Part shown: one piece after another, positions 23,901-35,810 of the stretch
Layout: every line of letters starts with the position of its first letter
Numbering within the stretch: position 1 is the first letter of the stretch
NCBI GenBank assembly: GCA_019925795.1
Contig: CM034314.1
Coordinates: 94,607,264 to 94,671,263, forward strand
Length of the DNA stretch: 64,000 bases
Direction: 5' to 3'
Origin: Dendrobium chrysotoxum
Taxonomy: Eukaryota; Streptophyta; Magnoliopsida; Asparagales; Orchidaceae
Program-made: the position numbers and the translations under genes
The notes under the pieces: model-generated
Seen by the model: the letters and a program-made list of their open reading frames with translations, nothing else
What the model was told of the DNA's origin: nothing
Database searches by the model: none

Positions 23901-25897
23901 ATCTTGGACTCTTTGGTTTCATCTCGTCCAGTCACTCGATTTGACTATAAGCATGTCACGTTTGGAAACTGTTTGGTCATCCAATTTATGATTTGAACCT
24001 TCCAAATGAGCTTCGAGTCTTCGATTTGGACCCATTGGGGCTCGGATTGGGTCGAATTTGGTGTCATTGGGTTCGTCTTTTTGAGTCGTTCAATTCGACT
24101 ATAAGTTTGCAGAAATCAGAGTTCGGATGGTCCCGAATTTATTTTTGAAAGTTTTCAACCTAATTTAGCCTCGAGATTCATACCCGATCATAATTAATTT
24201 TTGATGATATATCAACACTCATCCTAAATAATTGATAAAGAATATTGTCTTTTTAATAGGTTAACTTTTATTACTTATTCACCTCATTTTGATTTTTATG
24301 TTTATTATAATTCATTAAATAACAAAATAGAGCAACATAAGCAATATAATCTCACATATACTTGGACTATCTAAATACCCTTATACTTATTTTTGGTGTT
24401 AACTTTAACGGTTATTTTTGGCCTTGGGACTAAATTATATCAATTTTCAATAGTCGATGGACTAAATTAAGGCAATGCAAAACTCTGGAACTAAATTGTG
24501 CACTTGCTAATAGTCGGAATACTATTTTGGGGTTTTTCTCATATTTTGAAATCATGTATACGTATATAATGCAGAAAAGATTTGCTTCCTTAGAAAGGTT
24601 TTTGAAGATAGGGAAAGTCCTATGAGGACGCCTTGTATAACTGACTTCTTTTTGGTAGTTGGTATTTTGTTACTTTTTGTATTTCAGACCTCACAGAAGT
24701 CACGAGTAATTATTTGCTTCTTTTTTTACCAATTGTTTAAGTGATGAATCAATCAATGTTAGCCTTGATATTTTACCTTCTATACAATGTCTTTTTACTT
24801 CTCCTTTTTTGGGTGAATTGCTTACAGGTTCAGTGGAGCTTGCAGCTGTTGGAGTTTCTATTGCTATATTCAACCAAGTTTCAAAGGTTGCTATTTATCC
24901 TCTTGTTAGTGTTACAACATCCTTCGTAGCAGAGGAAGATGCTGTATGTAGCAACATCCTTGAAGAAAAAGGAAATGCAGACTTGGAAAAAGCTACTGTG
25001 ATTGATGAAACTGAAGAGTCAGCTCCTTCTAGCGAAGGTATCCACCCTTCATAAAGTCATCCTTAGCATTGAGTAATTCTGTATTTAAAGATGTAAAATG
25101 GAAAATTAAACTAATATAGCACAAAAAAAAGTTTGCACTTTGTACTAACACTATATTTATATTGGTGTAAACTCCTAAGTCGCCACCTTTTCTTTGCAAC
25201 CAGATTCTGATGCTAGAAAGATCGGATGCAACTTGTCAAATATTTCCAATACATGCACAAACTTATCAACAACTGGAGAAAAGCGAAAATTCATTCCTTC
25301 AGTGTCAACAGCCTTGTTTGTTGGTGCAGTTCTTGGAATGCTTCAGGCAATCCTTCTCATTGTTACAGCAAAATTCGTCTTGCACGTAATGGGAGTGAAA
25401 AAGGTACGTAGATGGGATTCAATTCTGTTGTACATTATTTCATTTCCTCCTTTAAGTAGATATTTGTTTTGCAACTATTTCTTGAATTTTGTGAAATCAT
25501 GATATGGACATTTTCTGTACTAGAAGCAAGCCATATTTAGTTATGGCTTTGTAATTGAATCACATATAGGGTATTGAACAGTACAAATGATATATAATTA
25601 ATGATACATTTTGATCATGTATATCCTATCATTACCTAACAGCTCCATTGGCATTCAAGTTTCATGATGCTCCACAGAGAGGAATACAGAGTAGTTGATA
25701 ATTTGCATCACCAATTTTGCTACATTTTTTTACCTGATATAGTATCCAGAATACTCTTCATAAGGAGTCAAATTATTAAAAAAAAACATCTAAATTGTGT
25801 ATTTTGTGATGGTTTCATCTCTATAAAGCAAATATCCAAACAAACGCTAAATGTATAAGATAATTTTGATCTTGCAAACAATTTTCTTTCTGATTCC

Positions 25898-25933
<36 letters not shown>

Positions 25934-28900
25934 AGGTTGTTTAATGGTGCAGAGGTCTCACTAGTCACAAATATCTGGTTGGCATGTCTAAAGTAGGTGT
26001 CTTATTAAAGAATATGGTAATAGGAATCTAAATTAGACTTCTTTTCTTTTCAGGCTCATTATTTTTGACAACACTCACTGCAATCATTTCCAACGAAAGC
26101 TCTTTTAAGAAAAAAAAAACAATCACTCAGTATTTCTTTTCCATTTCTCCATGCTTGTAACTATGCATGTAAAATTTCATTAAAAAGAACATTATTTCTA
26201 AATCTACAAATCCTGATTTTCCTTTTTTTGTCTTACAGTTGGCCTCTCCAAGAAGTAGATCTACTAATATTTAATAGGAAAGAACTTGTTTCCTTTGAGT
26301 TAGGATCCTATGGAACATAAAACTTAGACAAGTAAGCTTACCAGTAACAACAAGCATTTATTTGTCAGGTGACATGTTTAGACTAAAAAAAGGCTGTGGG
26401 CTCTGAAAATTCTGCCCCGGCCTCCACCCGCTTTGCTTTTTTCGGGGGGAGTTTTAACGGATTAAGTTCCGGAGAAAATTTTGGAAGGCAGATGGGTTTG
26501 TAGATAAGACACTACCCAGAGATTTCGCCCTTATTTTGCGAGGACTTTATGATCTGAGTTCTGGTTTCCTATAGGCGCAAGCCCCTATAGTTAATTATCC
26601 CTCCCGATCACGAGAGAGAACTTTCGATTAAGGCTAGTCGTCAATCAGATACGTAGAAATGCATATCTAGCATATAGTAGCAGCATGGGTTTGGAAACTG
26701 GAGAGTTTCGAAGGTTGATATTTAAAATTGAAAATTTCATCATCTTGCACTTAAAGCGGATGGTGGGGGAATGAATGATGGACCCGATTAAGATCCCATG
26801 GTTCTGTCGTCCAGGGCCATTGTGGTCCCTGGTCTACTTAGTCAGAGGAGGTAGTCGACCCAACCTGACAGAAGGATCCTTGTCGACAGCCATGGGTTGC
26901 TTCGTCCAAGGAGACCTTGTAGACCTGGGGTGAGTATTTGCCTAAGGGGACAAATTTGAATCCACCTTAGCTAACAGAGGGCTTTGTGCCTTATCGATCA
27001 TATTCTATTGATTCATATCTCAAGGATTTAATGTCAATAAGGAATGTATTGGCTCTGGCCATAATCGGTATCACGTGGTGTCATTTGGCGGCAAAACAAC
27101 TCGGTTCAGAGGGCCCCGGGTCATAACCGTTTATCCTGCAGTGCCATTTAGCGGCGAAACTGCCGGTTAGAGGACACGTACCACGTCCTTACTGGCAGGA
27201 GATTGTTTGAGAATGGATCCTAGTGATATTCTCGACCGGGCATTAGCTCTTTGTGAGCTGAAGTATTTTTCAATTTGTCCACCTCGACAAATTGTTGCGG
27301 GGGTGGATGGATTTTGCTTTAAATGTTTGGCGGTGATTTATTTCAATTTTAAATATTTTTGGAGTTTTTGGATTTTAGGAGATTTGGACTTTGTGGGAAT
27401 TTGGGTGGCATTTGAAAATATTTGTAAACCCCTCCGGTTAAGATCTACATTCAATACAGTCATCATCGGGGTGTTTGGGGTCATTTCCATTTCATTGATT
27501 GAACCTTGTCGATTCTGTCGAGCTGTTGACAGAGGATCGGGTTCTGCAGGCTTTATGCATTTGTAAGTGAATTTTCTTGATTATAGACCTTGAAAGCCTA
27601 ATATGAATGTATAAAATAAATATTTCGGTCGACCTCGCAACCGCATATTTATTTAATAGTTCAAGCCGTGTCGACTTTTATTTATCTGCTTAAGAGGATC
27701 AGGTTCAAATTGACCAGCGCAGCATCCCTAGATGTCGCGTGTGTTCCTACAACACGCTTGACGGGGCCCATGCGGGTGTTTGGGCAGCATTTTATAATTA
27801 TTTATTGAACCTTGTCGACTCATATTTACTTGCCTAGGAGGATTAGGTTCAAATTTATTGACCCGCGCAGCATCCATGGGCGTCACGTGTGTACCAATAA
27901 CACGCTCATCAAGGCCCATACGGGTGTTTGGATCAAACTTGCCCCTTTAATGTACCTATGTGTATACATATTACAGTGCATGTGCGGGGGCATTTTGGAC
28001 ATTTAATGGGTCTTCTACGACAGCTCGTAGGAGCCTGTGCTCATTATAGTGCTTCCGTGTTTGTCCGTAAATAATACATTAAATATATAACGGGTCTTCT
28101 ACAGCGTCATTAAACCTTTCTGCTTGGAAGGAATTGATGTGTCCTTTCTTGGGTTTGAACCATTGTTGATGATAGGGATGTCATTGTATTCCTTCATCCC
28201 AACCCCTAGGCAAATTGTATGTGGGTTGTATTTGTTACATGTCAATCACCATTGCCTACAGATGGATAAATGGACTCATCTATGAATTGAGATTAACTGC
28301 TAAATGAGTTGTATTCATTGTTGATATCCTCCCCGCACATTCATCAATCATCTTGTCATATTTATGGTGTATTGAACTTCAACATATGTAGGTGACCATT
28401 GTATTCGTCTACTGGTCCGCTGTCGTATTCAGCAGTCTGTGGTAGATTGATGCGCTTACCTGCTAATTGATTCCACTTGTTGATGTTGACTGTAAGTAGA
28501 TCATTGCATTTGTATTTTCCCCATTTATCATTCATGAGCATATCACTGTATACTTCTTGCTATTACTCATGAATCTTTTATTAGGTGTGCGGTTGTTTGG
28601 TAAAATTGATATAAATGCCATATACCAGTCCCCGTTATTTATGTATGACTTGAATGTTCATATGTTTAGTTGTAACCATGTCACATGTCCTTCTTTCTCC
28701 TTGTTGCTGATCACTTAGTTTTCGTTTTTCAATAGTAGGTGAATCATCTTGCATATGAATTGCAAATATATTGCTGTATCTTCCTTCAACTTTATTAATT
28801 GACATATGCAAGAAAGTTGCATTGATGTTTCATTCACTATGAATCTTTCATCTGATCTCTGTATTACTTGTTGCTTCTGAGTGGGATGTAGGATTTTGTA

Positions 28901-31900
28901 CCCTCCATGAATCTTTACTTGCTTGCATGAATCAAACCTTTCTAGTGGCATTTTGATTGCATGATTCTTCATTATCATTCGTGAGTAAATGATGTTTGTA
29001 GGCTCTATATTCATTGCAAGTCTTATATGCTTTCTCGCATTTAATTTGGACATGTTAGCTCACCAATCTTGATCTCACTACATCATGCCCCACATGTTCC
29101 ATTTGAATTTACGAGTCTTATGTCATCTTAAATTTAAGTTCGAATACTCATTTAAAATTTTCAATTCAGAGTAAAATTTCCCGCACTTAGTTCATTTGAG
29201 TCAAATAAAGTTCAAGTTCAAATTTAGTTCATTTGAGTTTAGTCTTTCGTTAATCAATTTAGGTCCAAGCTTATGTTAATCAATTTAGGTCCAAGCTTAT
29301 GTTAATCAATTTAGGTCCAAGCTTTCATTAATCAATTTAGGTCCAAGCTCATGTCATTTGTTCAATATCATTTTGAGCTCCCTGATGTTCAAGTCTTGTT
29401 CAAGTCCCCTGTGATCTAACTCAAATATTTGCTTGAGTTCAAATATCTACGATCATTTTATTTGACGTCCAAATCAAATGCAAGTTTGGTTAATGTTCAA
29501 TTTGAATTCACTTCATTGTTTGATGAATTCATTGTTTGATTTGAGTTCAATTAATGTTCAAGTTAAGTCCTCTGTTTTGTTCAAGTCTTGTTCAAATCAT
29601 GTCCAAGTGCCATCTTATGTTCACCCGAAATTTCGGCAGCCTCCCGGCATCTCCCCTTTTTAGGAGAAACTACAAGAAATTGGGCCTCTAGCCACGCTAG
29701 AGAAAAGCGTGTACGGTAGGTGTCCTTAGACACCGCAGCCACAAAATCTTCAATCCTACCATGTCAGAGGTAGGCATGTATGGGTCTTCGGGACCTGTTT
29801 CAAAAGAAAATCAGTTGTTTCTCCACAGGTACAGAGCCACGTACATGTACTTAAAATTGTCCCCACCAAGCTAAGAAAAGCGTGTATAGGGCCTACCCGC
29901 CTCGCCGAAAGTGTCGCACCAGGTTCTCTTCCCACCACACTAGAGAAAAGCGTGTATTGGCGGTTTACCGGCTCGACACGAACGCCGAGAATGAGGTTTT
30001 AGGATCGAGGGTTACTTGCCTGCCTCGTCGCAAGTGTCGCACCGATTTTCCTCCTACCACGCTAAGAAAAATGTGTACAGGTGGTTGACCAGCTCGTCAC
30101 GCACGTCGAGGCAAACTTGCTTAATTTATAATTAATTAAAAATTATCAATAATTAATCATACTTAAAATATAATTAATTATATTAACTTAAAGTTAATTA
30201 TAAATTAATTTAATTTATAATTAACTTCAAACTAAGTATAATTAATCATACTTAATTTATAATTAATTATATTTAATTTAAAATTAGTTATAAATTAATT
30301 ATTTTAATTTATAATTAATAATAAACTAATTATAATTAATTATTTCTAATTAATTATAATTCATTTAAAATTAATTATAAAATGATAAGATTTATTCATT
30401 GTTTCTATTATTAGGCTACTTTTTAGAGCCGTGCAATTGATTTTTTTTTTTTTTTTTGGTTTTTTTGATAGGGCTCTCCAATGTTAGCTCCGGCAATGAG
30501 ATATTTGACATTGAGGTCTCTTGGTGCCCCTGCTGTACTCTTATCTTTGGCTATGCAAGGAGTGTTTCGTGGCTTTAAGGATACTAGAACACCCTTATAT
30601 GCTACCAGTGAGCATTAACTAGCCTCTTCCATAATTTTTTAGCACCATGAATTGAGAGATTTCTCTCATATCTTATTATTTCATAGCATGTTGGCTTTCC
30701 TTGCTTTTATGGATGCATCATCAAATTTTTTTGAATATTGAATATAACTATCCTCATAGAGATGGACGAGTTGCTCTGAAAATGCATTGATTATGACAGT
30801 GAAGCCTTAAAAGAGGTGTGAGTCCATTCTCTACCAAATAAAAATCATCTGTGATTACGATTATTTGGTATTGGTCAGTCCTAGTTTGAGTGCTGATATA
30901 GATGTTATCTTTAGTCTCAGATTGGAACTGGTTAACTGTATTTATCTGCGGCTTCATTCTCATCTTTTGCAACACAGCTTTTGATCTTTATACCATCTAT
31001 TTTAAAAGGGACACCTTTAACTTTGAGCCCACCTATGCTAATATGCATGGCATTTATAACGCTCAAATTATAATTTTATTCCAACTTGTTTGGCTTTTTC
31101 ACAATGCAGTGGCTGGAGATCTGACCAACATAATTTTGGACCCGATTCTGATATTTGTTTTCCATATGGGTGTCAGTGGTGCTGCCATTGCCCATGTCAT
31201 ATCTCAGTAAGTTCCACACCTTACCATTTGTGATGGTAATTATATGTGATAACTCTCTACGCTTTACATCTCATGACAAGTTTTCTTGTAGGTACTTTAT
31301 TACCTTGATACTGCTATGCAGATTAATCAACAAGGTGGATATTGTGCCACATAGCATCAAATCTTTTAAATTTGCTAGGTTTCTCAGATGTGGTAAGATA
31401 CTATATATGACTATTTTTAACATTCTCAATACTTTTGACTGAATCGTTTGAATTTAACGACTATGGTTTATCTTTCGTTTTCTGAAGTTGTTAAACTAAG
31501 TTAATGAAAATGGAGAGGGTTCTTAAATCTATAAAATGGATGGCTGTGGGTACATTACGAAGCTACTGTGGGTTCATTTCAAGCCTCTGCATTTAGTTTT
31601 AGAATCTACATGTTCTTTTTCACCTCCTATCTTTACTGATGCTGCATTTATTTTTTTCATTATTCATAGCAATGAATTCCGGTCAGATACTGGACCAAGT
31701 GCTTAGAAATTTCTGTTGAAAACCAGGATTTTTGCTGCTAGCAAGAGTAATTGCAGTGACATTTTGTGTGACAATGGCGGCATCACTTGCTGCACACCAT
31801 GGACCAACTCCTATGGCTGCTTTCCAAATCTGCTTGCAAGTTTGGTTATCTACATCTCTCCTTGCTGATGGATTGGCTGTTGCTGGTCAGGTATATTCAT

Positions 31901-33824
31901 GCTACCTCAAGTGGCAGATGTAGAACAAAACTAAAGTAGGAAAAAAAAAAAAAAACAAATGATCTGTAAATCTTTTGTAGGCTATATTGGCTAGTGCATT
32001 TGCTAAAGGAGACCTTCAAAAAGTTGCAGCGGCTACATCTCGTGTTTTACAGGTAGGTTACATCCTCACTGGAACTCTTCTAGATTTTGCCAATTGTGAT
32101 CTTTTATGGAAACTTATACGCAAGTGGGTTGCAGTTAAGCATAGTGCTCGGTTTGGCCCTGTCTGCTTTGCTGGGATTTGGCTTGCGATTCGGTTCAGGA
32201 ATCTTTACAAAAGACATCAATGTGATAAAACAAGTTCACAAAGCCATTCCTGTGAGTAGTCCAATAAAACAAAATCGTATGCAGATAATCCCAACTTTAC
32301 TATGTTATTAATATAGAATGCCGCAGTCTCTCATGAATCCACATTTTAAAAAAGTATTCAAAATAGTTTCATTATGGGACTATTTTGATTCTCTCTAAAG
32401 AGTTGAGGGATCAAAATAGTCATTAAATATAGTTAATAACTATTTTGATCTTTCATAAAGAGTCAATGAACCATTTTGATCCTTTTCTCAAGTTTAAAAT
32501 GATCATTGAACTATTTATGGAGATCATTTTAATTTCAAACTATCTAATCTATCTTATTTAATCACTTGACTCATTAAATTTTATCCAAAATAATGCTCAT
32601 TTGATTAATAGTCTCATAATGCTCATTTGAAACATCATCATCATTAGCCTTATCCCAACTATTTGGAGCCGACTTTATGAATCCACATTTTATATTTGTT
32701 CACATGAGCTACAAAACATCTTAACATTTTCATGATCATCGACCTCAAATTGGGTATCAATGACTTCATTATTGCCCAACATAGACTCATTTTGATTGTA
32801 AGTTCGCCGAATTCAATCTTTTGCCTCTTGCTTTAACCTTAAACGTTATGTTATCACTTATATCCACATTTGACTATCAATTATCACTCTACCACTGAAT
32901 ACTTCATGAAATATGCGCATTTGTAGATGAATGTTAGAAAAGACTAACTATTCTTATTTGCCATTTATTTTTACTCAGTTTGTTGCTGGAACTCAAACAA
33001 TAAACTCTCTGGCTTTCGTGTTTGATGGTGTAAACTTTGGAGCTTCAGATTACACGTTCTCGGCCTATTCGATGGTGGGTTGAGAACTAAAATCTATACA
33101 AATTCTCTTTTGTCTTTTGTTTTAAAAACTTATATGTTCAGCCATCAATCTGCAGGTTGCAGTAGCAGCTGTGAGCATTCCTTCCTTGATTTTTCTATCT
33201 AATAGCCATGGTTTTGTTGGAATATGGCTTGCACTAACAATTTACATGAGCTTGCGAACATTCGCTAGTGTTTGGAGGTACTGTTAGCTATTCTGTTTTT
33301 TTATCATGAAAAAGTTGAAAAGAGAAGACGATCAAAATGGTCCCTTCACTCTTTTTAAATGACCAAAATGGTCCCTCAAATTTTTAAGAAGTAATCAAAC
33401 TAGTCTCGTTATGGGACTATTTTGATTCCTCTCTAAAGAGTTGAGGAATCAAAATGATCATTAAATATAGTTACTAACTATTTTCGTCTTTCATAAAGAG
33501 TCAATGAATTATTTTGATCCTTTTCTTAAATTTAAAATAATCATTGAACTATTTATGGAGATCATTTTAATTCCAAACTATCTTATCTATCTCATTTAGT
33601 CGCTTGACTCATTAAATTTTATTCAAAATAATTCAACAAAGGATTAATTTTTTTATCAAATTTGAAGAGTCAAGGAACTAAATCAAACACATGAGACTAA
33701 AATAAACTTAAATATAAATAATCTAGAAATTATTTTAACATCAGTTGCTAAACTTACAAGTTGTTCTTGTGGTGCTTTCAGGATGGGCTCAGCAACTGGA
33801 CCCTGGACTTTTATTCGGAAATGA
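20990..33824 (+). CDS. MATE efflux transporter, FRD3 / DETOXIFICATION 42-43 type
   Basis: Multi-pass membrane transporter of the MATE family. FRD3/DTX42-43 relatives export citrate for iron movement or aluminium tolerance; that substrate is inferred from family, not seen here. Exons: 20990-21186, 21470-21591, 24828-25037, 25204-25403, 30472-30607, 31110-31206, 31292-31392, 31727-31890, 31981-32052, 32135-32251, 32979-33074, 33156-33277, 33782-33824. All have GT-AG borders and sum to 1677 nt (558 aa) with no stop. Key text: IPAALALAADPLASLIDTAF (about 77-96), VSVTTSFVAEEDAV, an acidic loop at about 130-210 typical of this subgroup, GVFRGFKDTRTPLYAT, FVAGTQTINSLAFVFDGVNF, and the closing RMGSATGPWTFIR. 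Family length is usually about 500-560 aa. Introns 2 and 4 are swollen by transposons (3.2 and 5.1 kb). Looks functional. Exon 10's acceptor is the least certain, chosen because VLQ joins LSIVLG in frame. Confidence 0.93.
21592..22836. other. MATE intron 2, 5' part
   Basis: No coding signal. Some text looks like degraded repeat DNA but I cannot classify it. The solo LTR follows at 22837. Confidence 0.4.
22837..24214 (-). repeat. Solo LTR of the Tat-lineage gypsy family in MATE intron 2 (LTR-B)
   Basis: On the + strand it starts TGTTGCGTCCCGG and ends GATGATATATCA. Flanked by identical ACACT pentamers (22832-22836 and 24215-24219). Sense is the - strand, opposite to the gene. TATA box (- strand) at about 23750-23757. 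Tandem GC-rich units of about 58 bp (GTCGGCGGGCGACGGAGG-type) fill 23170-23640. Frames over them are artefacts. Confidence 0.9.
25905..25930. repeat. (TA)n microsatellite in MATE intron 4
   Basis: About 13 TA units. Confidence 0.85.
27660..27931. repeat. Two tandem units of about 147 bp
   Basis: Unit 1 (27660-27782) and unit 2 (27807-27931) share GTCGACT, GAGGAT.AGGTTCAAAT, GCGCAGCATCC, AACACGC and a closing GGGTGTTTGG. Confidence 0.75.
29250..29353. repeat. Four tandem 26-bp units
   Basis: TTAATCAATTTAGGTCCAAG begins at 29250, 29276, 29302 and 29328, an exact 26-bp period with few changes. Confidence 0.9.
29668..30385 (+). mobile_element. CACTA-like element fragment in MATE intron 4
   Basis: Starts CTACAAGAAATTGGGCC at 29670, close to the CACTACAAGAAA terminus of CACTA elements. 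Four subterminal motifs follow (29691, 29868, 29935, 30057) of the form CACGCTAGAGAAAAGCGTG, each able to form a hairpin. An AT-rich core (TAATTAATTA text, 30120-30385) comes next. The other end is missing. The layout mirrors the CACTA element at 48463-49285. Confidence 0.5.
32354..32594 (+). repeat. Duplicated 241-bp segment in MATE intron 10
   Basis: Nearly collinear with 33391-33632 in intron 12. Both contain TTATGGGACTATTTTGATTC and TTTCATAAAGAGTCAATGAA. The first half resembles the TIR of the Mutator-like element at 4051-4924. Confidence 0.8.
32628..32690 (-). repeat. LINE 3' tail relic
   Basis: CATCATCATCATTAGCC then TTATCCCAACTATTTGGAGC is the reverse complement of the plant LINE tail seen at 1620-1660. 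Confidence 0.55.
33310..33632 (+). repeat. Mutator-TIR-like sequence and second 241-bp segment in MATE intron 12
   Basis: 33321-33385 adds GATCAAAATGGTCCC and GACCAAAATGGTCCCTCAA, matching the Mutator-like TIR of the 4-kb element in one orientation. 33391-33632 repeats the intron 10 segment. Confidence 0.7.
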
Positions 33825-34193
33825 ATTATTTAAAAAATATGGTGTGTCTCAATGCATGGAGCTCCAATTAATCTGAGAATTGTGCCCATTTGTTTAAAAT
33901 GTCCAGTCAAAAAGGTAAATAAATAATTCTGTATCATTTGTAGCAGAGTATGTTTTCATTTTGCTGCCATCTTGAATATTTATGGTCGATGACCTTCCAA
34001 CATAATTATTATGGTTTTTTTTTTGGAGAAATATTTATGTTGTGTGTCCAATTTCTTGATTTTTGCTATTTGTGGTCTAAATCTTAAATTAGATTTGCTT
34101 CATAAATTGTTTAAGAACTAAATGAAAAAGAGAAAAATTTAAGGATGTTGGAAAATATTTGAAGTTTTTTTATGTTGGGATTATTAACAATAA
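33825..34193. other. Region just downstream of the MATE stop
   Basis: Likely 3' untranslated sequence. An AAATAAATAA run at about 33919 could serve as a poly(A) signal. Confidence 0.35.
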
Positions 34194-34323
34194 AGTTTTA
34201 TTTGGGACAACTTTCTTACTGCTTTCTATAACAGTTTTCTAATAGAAATTTTTGTAGTTCAAAAAATTTTTGTATTAAAAAATTGTTTTAGAAAGTAGTA
34301 AGAAAACTGTCTCAAATGAAGCC
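34194..34323. mobile_element. Tourist-like MITE, family 1 (copy 6)
   Basis: Starts AGTTTTATTTGGGAC and ends GTCTCAAATGAAGCC. TAA on the left, TAG on the right. Confidence 0.75.
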
Positions 34324-34638
34324 TAGAGTGGATTGGGAAAGTGGTTGATAAATGGTAGAAGATAGAATTGTTAAGGTTAATAGAGATAGTGATATAGTGT
34401 TTGTTATTAAGATAATTTTGGGAAAGATGGAAGTATTATTCTAATAAATGTATAATGAAAAACAAAAAAAATATTAGATGTTATTTAAATGCGCATATAT
34501 ATTGTAGGGTTTCTTTGCAATAGTTTTCTCTTTGTTTTTTAAACAACCTAATTTTTTTAGCTATTAATTTTTTGTTGCTTTTTCAATACTTACAAATCTT
34601 TTAGGTAAAAAGCTATTTTTGGAAACAAAAGTAACTAA

Positions 34639-34758
34639 GGTTTTGTTTGGGACAGTTTTTTTACTGCTTCTTAAAGTAACTTTTTAGTATAAAAATATTA
34701 ATTTTTGTATTAGAAAGTTGCTTTAAGAAGCATTAAAAAAATGGTCTCAAACGAAACT
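34639..34758. mobile_element. Tourist-like MITE, family 1 (copy 7)
   Basis: Starts GGTTTTGTTTGGGAC and ends GGTCTCAAACGAAACT. TAA duplicated on both sides. Confidence 0.8.
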
Positions 34759-34761
34759 TAA

Positions 34762-35539
34762 GTTACTTTACCTGCACCAATTTTATAAATAATTTTATAG
34801 GACATTGCAATCATCTCAGATAGACCGTTCGTAGGATAGGTTGTCAAAGGATATATTATGATTATGAAAAAGAAAATGAAAATATATTAAGATAAGTTAT
34901 ATATGATATTAGCCTATATCTTACAATAGAGAATGAATCCTTTAAGAAACTAAAAAATCATTTAATTATTTACAAAAATTGTTGGGTGATAACAAAGGCA
35001 AGTTAAATTTTTTACCTTAGCTAAATTTAGTGTATGATAAGATGGAGGGTTCTATTGAGGTTTATCATAGAAATTTTATGATAATTTAGAAATGAGTCAT
35101 ACACAAATTAGAAGACTTGGTTGTAGAGTGAGAAAGTTCAAAGAAAAGGATTGTTCTTTTAAAGGGTGGCAAAAATTGAATATCATTGAGGCTTTGGATA
35201 GAGGGAAATAAGCTAAGTAAAAAAATTACAATTTTGTATAATTTTAATAATATATTTGGAAGTTAGAAAGGAGAAAAATGCATACATAAAATAACTAAGA
35301 TAAGAGTTAAGAAATCTAGGAATTTTGATCAAATTAGATGTATTAACAAAATCTTAAATAATGAAAAATTATTTATAAAATAAAAATATTACTTGGAGAA
35401 TTTATTATGTACAAGCTTTAAAGAAGGAATTATTTTCAAATAAATATTTTTTACTACCTATTTAAATAGCTTTTTAAAGGAAAAATTTTAAAATAGAAAT
35501 GAAAATGCTGTGCTTTAAGCACACATTATTTTTTACTAA
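34762..35539. other. Degraded copia-like or unclassified intergenic DNA
   Basis: AT-rich with no sizeable frame. Some text (e.g. 35060-35110) has a copia gag flavour, but too weak to call. Confidence 0.25.
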
Positions 35540-35658
35540 GGCTTCGTTTGGTACGGCTTTCTTACTGCTTCTTAAAGCGGTTTTTTAGTATAAAAATTTT
35601 ATTTTTTTACTAAAAAGCCGCTTTAAGAAGCAGGAAAAAAGCCGCCCCAAACGAAGCC
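35540..35658. mobile_element. Tourist-like MITE, family 1 (copy 8, best preserved)
   Basis: Starts GGCTTCGTTTGGTACGGC and ends GCCGCCCCAAACGAAGCC. TAA on both sides (35537-35539 and 35659-35661). The two arms pair almost perfectly around an AT-rich loop. Confidence 0.9.
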
Positions 35659-35677
35659 TAAGTGTTTTAAAACCTTA

Positions 35678-35807
35678 GGCTTTGTTTGGAACAACTTTCT
35701 TACTTTTTTTTAAAGCAGTTTTCTAGTACATAAATTTTTATTTCAAAAAATTTTTGTATTATATATTTATTTTTGAAAGCAGTAAGAAAACTGTTCTAAA
35801 TAAAGCC
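35678..35807. mobile_element. Tourist-like MITE, family 1 (copy 9)
   Basis: Starts GGCTTTGTTTGGAACAAC and ends GTTCTAAATAAAGCC. TTA on both sides (35675-35677 and 35808-35810). Only 16 bp from copy 8's TSD. Confidence 0.85.
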
Positions 35808-35810
35808 TTA

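Larger units (their letters stand above)
26380..29667. repeat. Unclassified repetitive DNA in MATE intron 4
   Basis: GC content rises abruptly at about 26390 compared with the flanking intron, suggesting inserted DNA. It holds a two-copy repeat at 27660-27931 and short duplicated words around ATTTGGCGGCAAAAC / ATTTAGCGGCGAAAC (27088 and 27149). From 28700 the text is low in complexity with many TTCAAGT/TTGAGTT words. I find no LTR ends, integrase or transposase text. It may be an old non-autonomous LTR element. Confidence 0.4.

Noticed and set aside
27207..27566. 119-codon frame in MATE intron 4
   Set aside because: No domain match. It lies within unclassified repeat DNA and has no partner exons.
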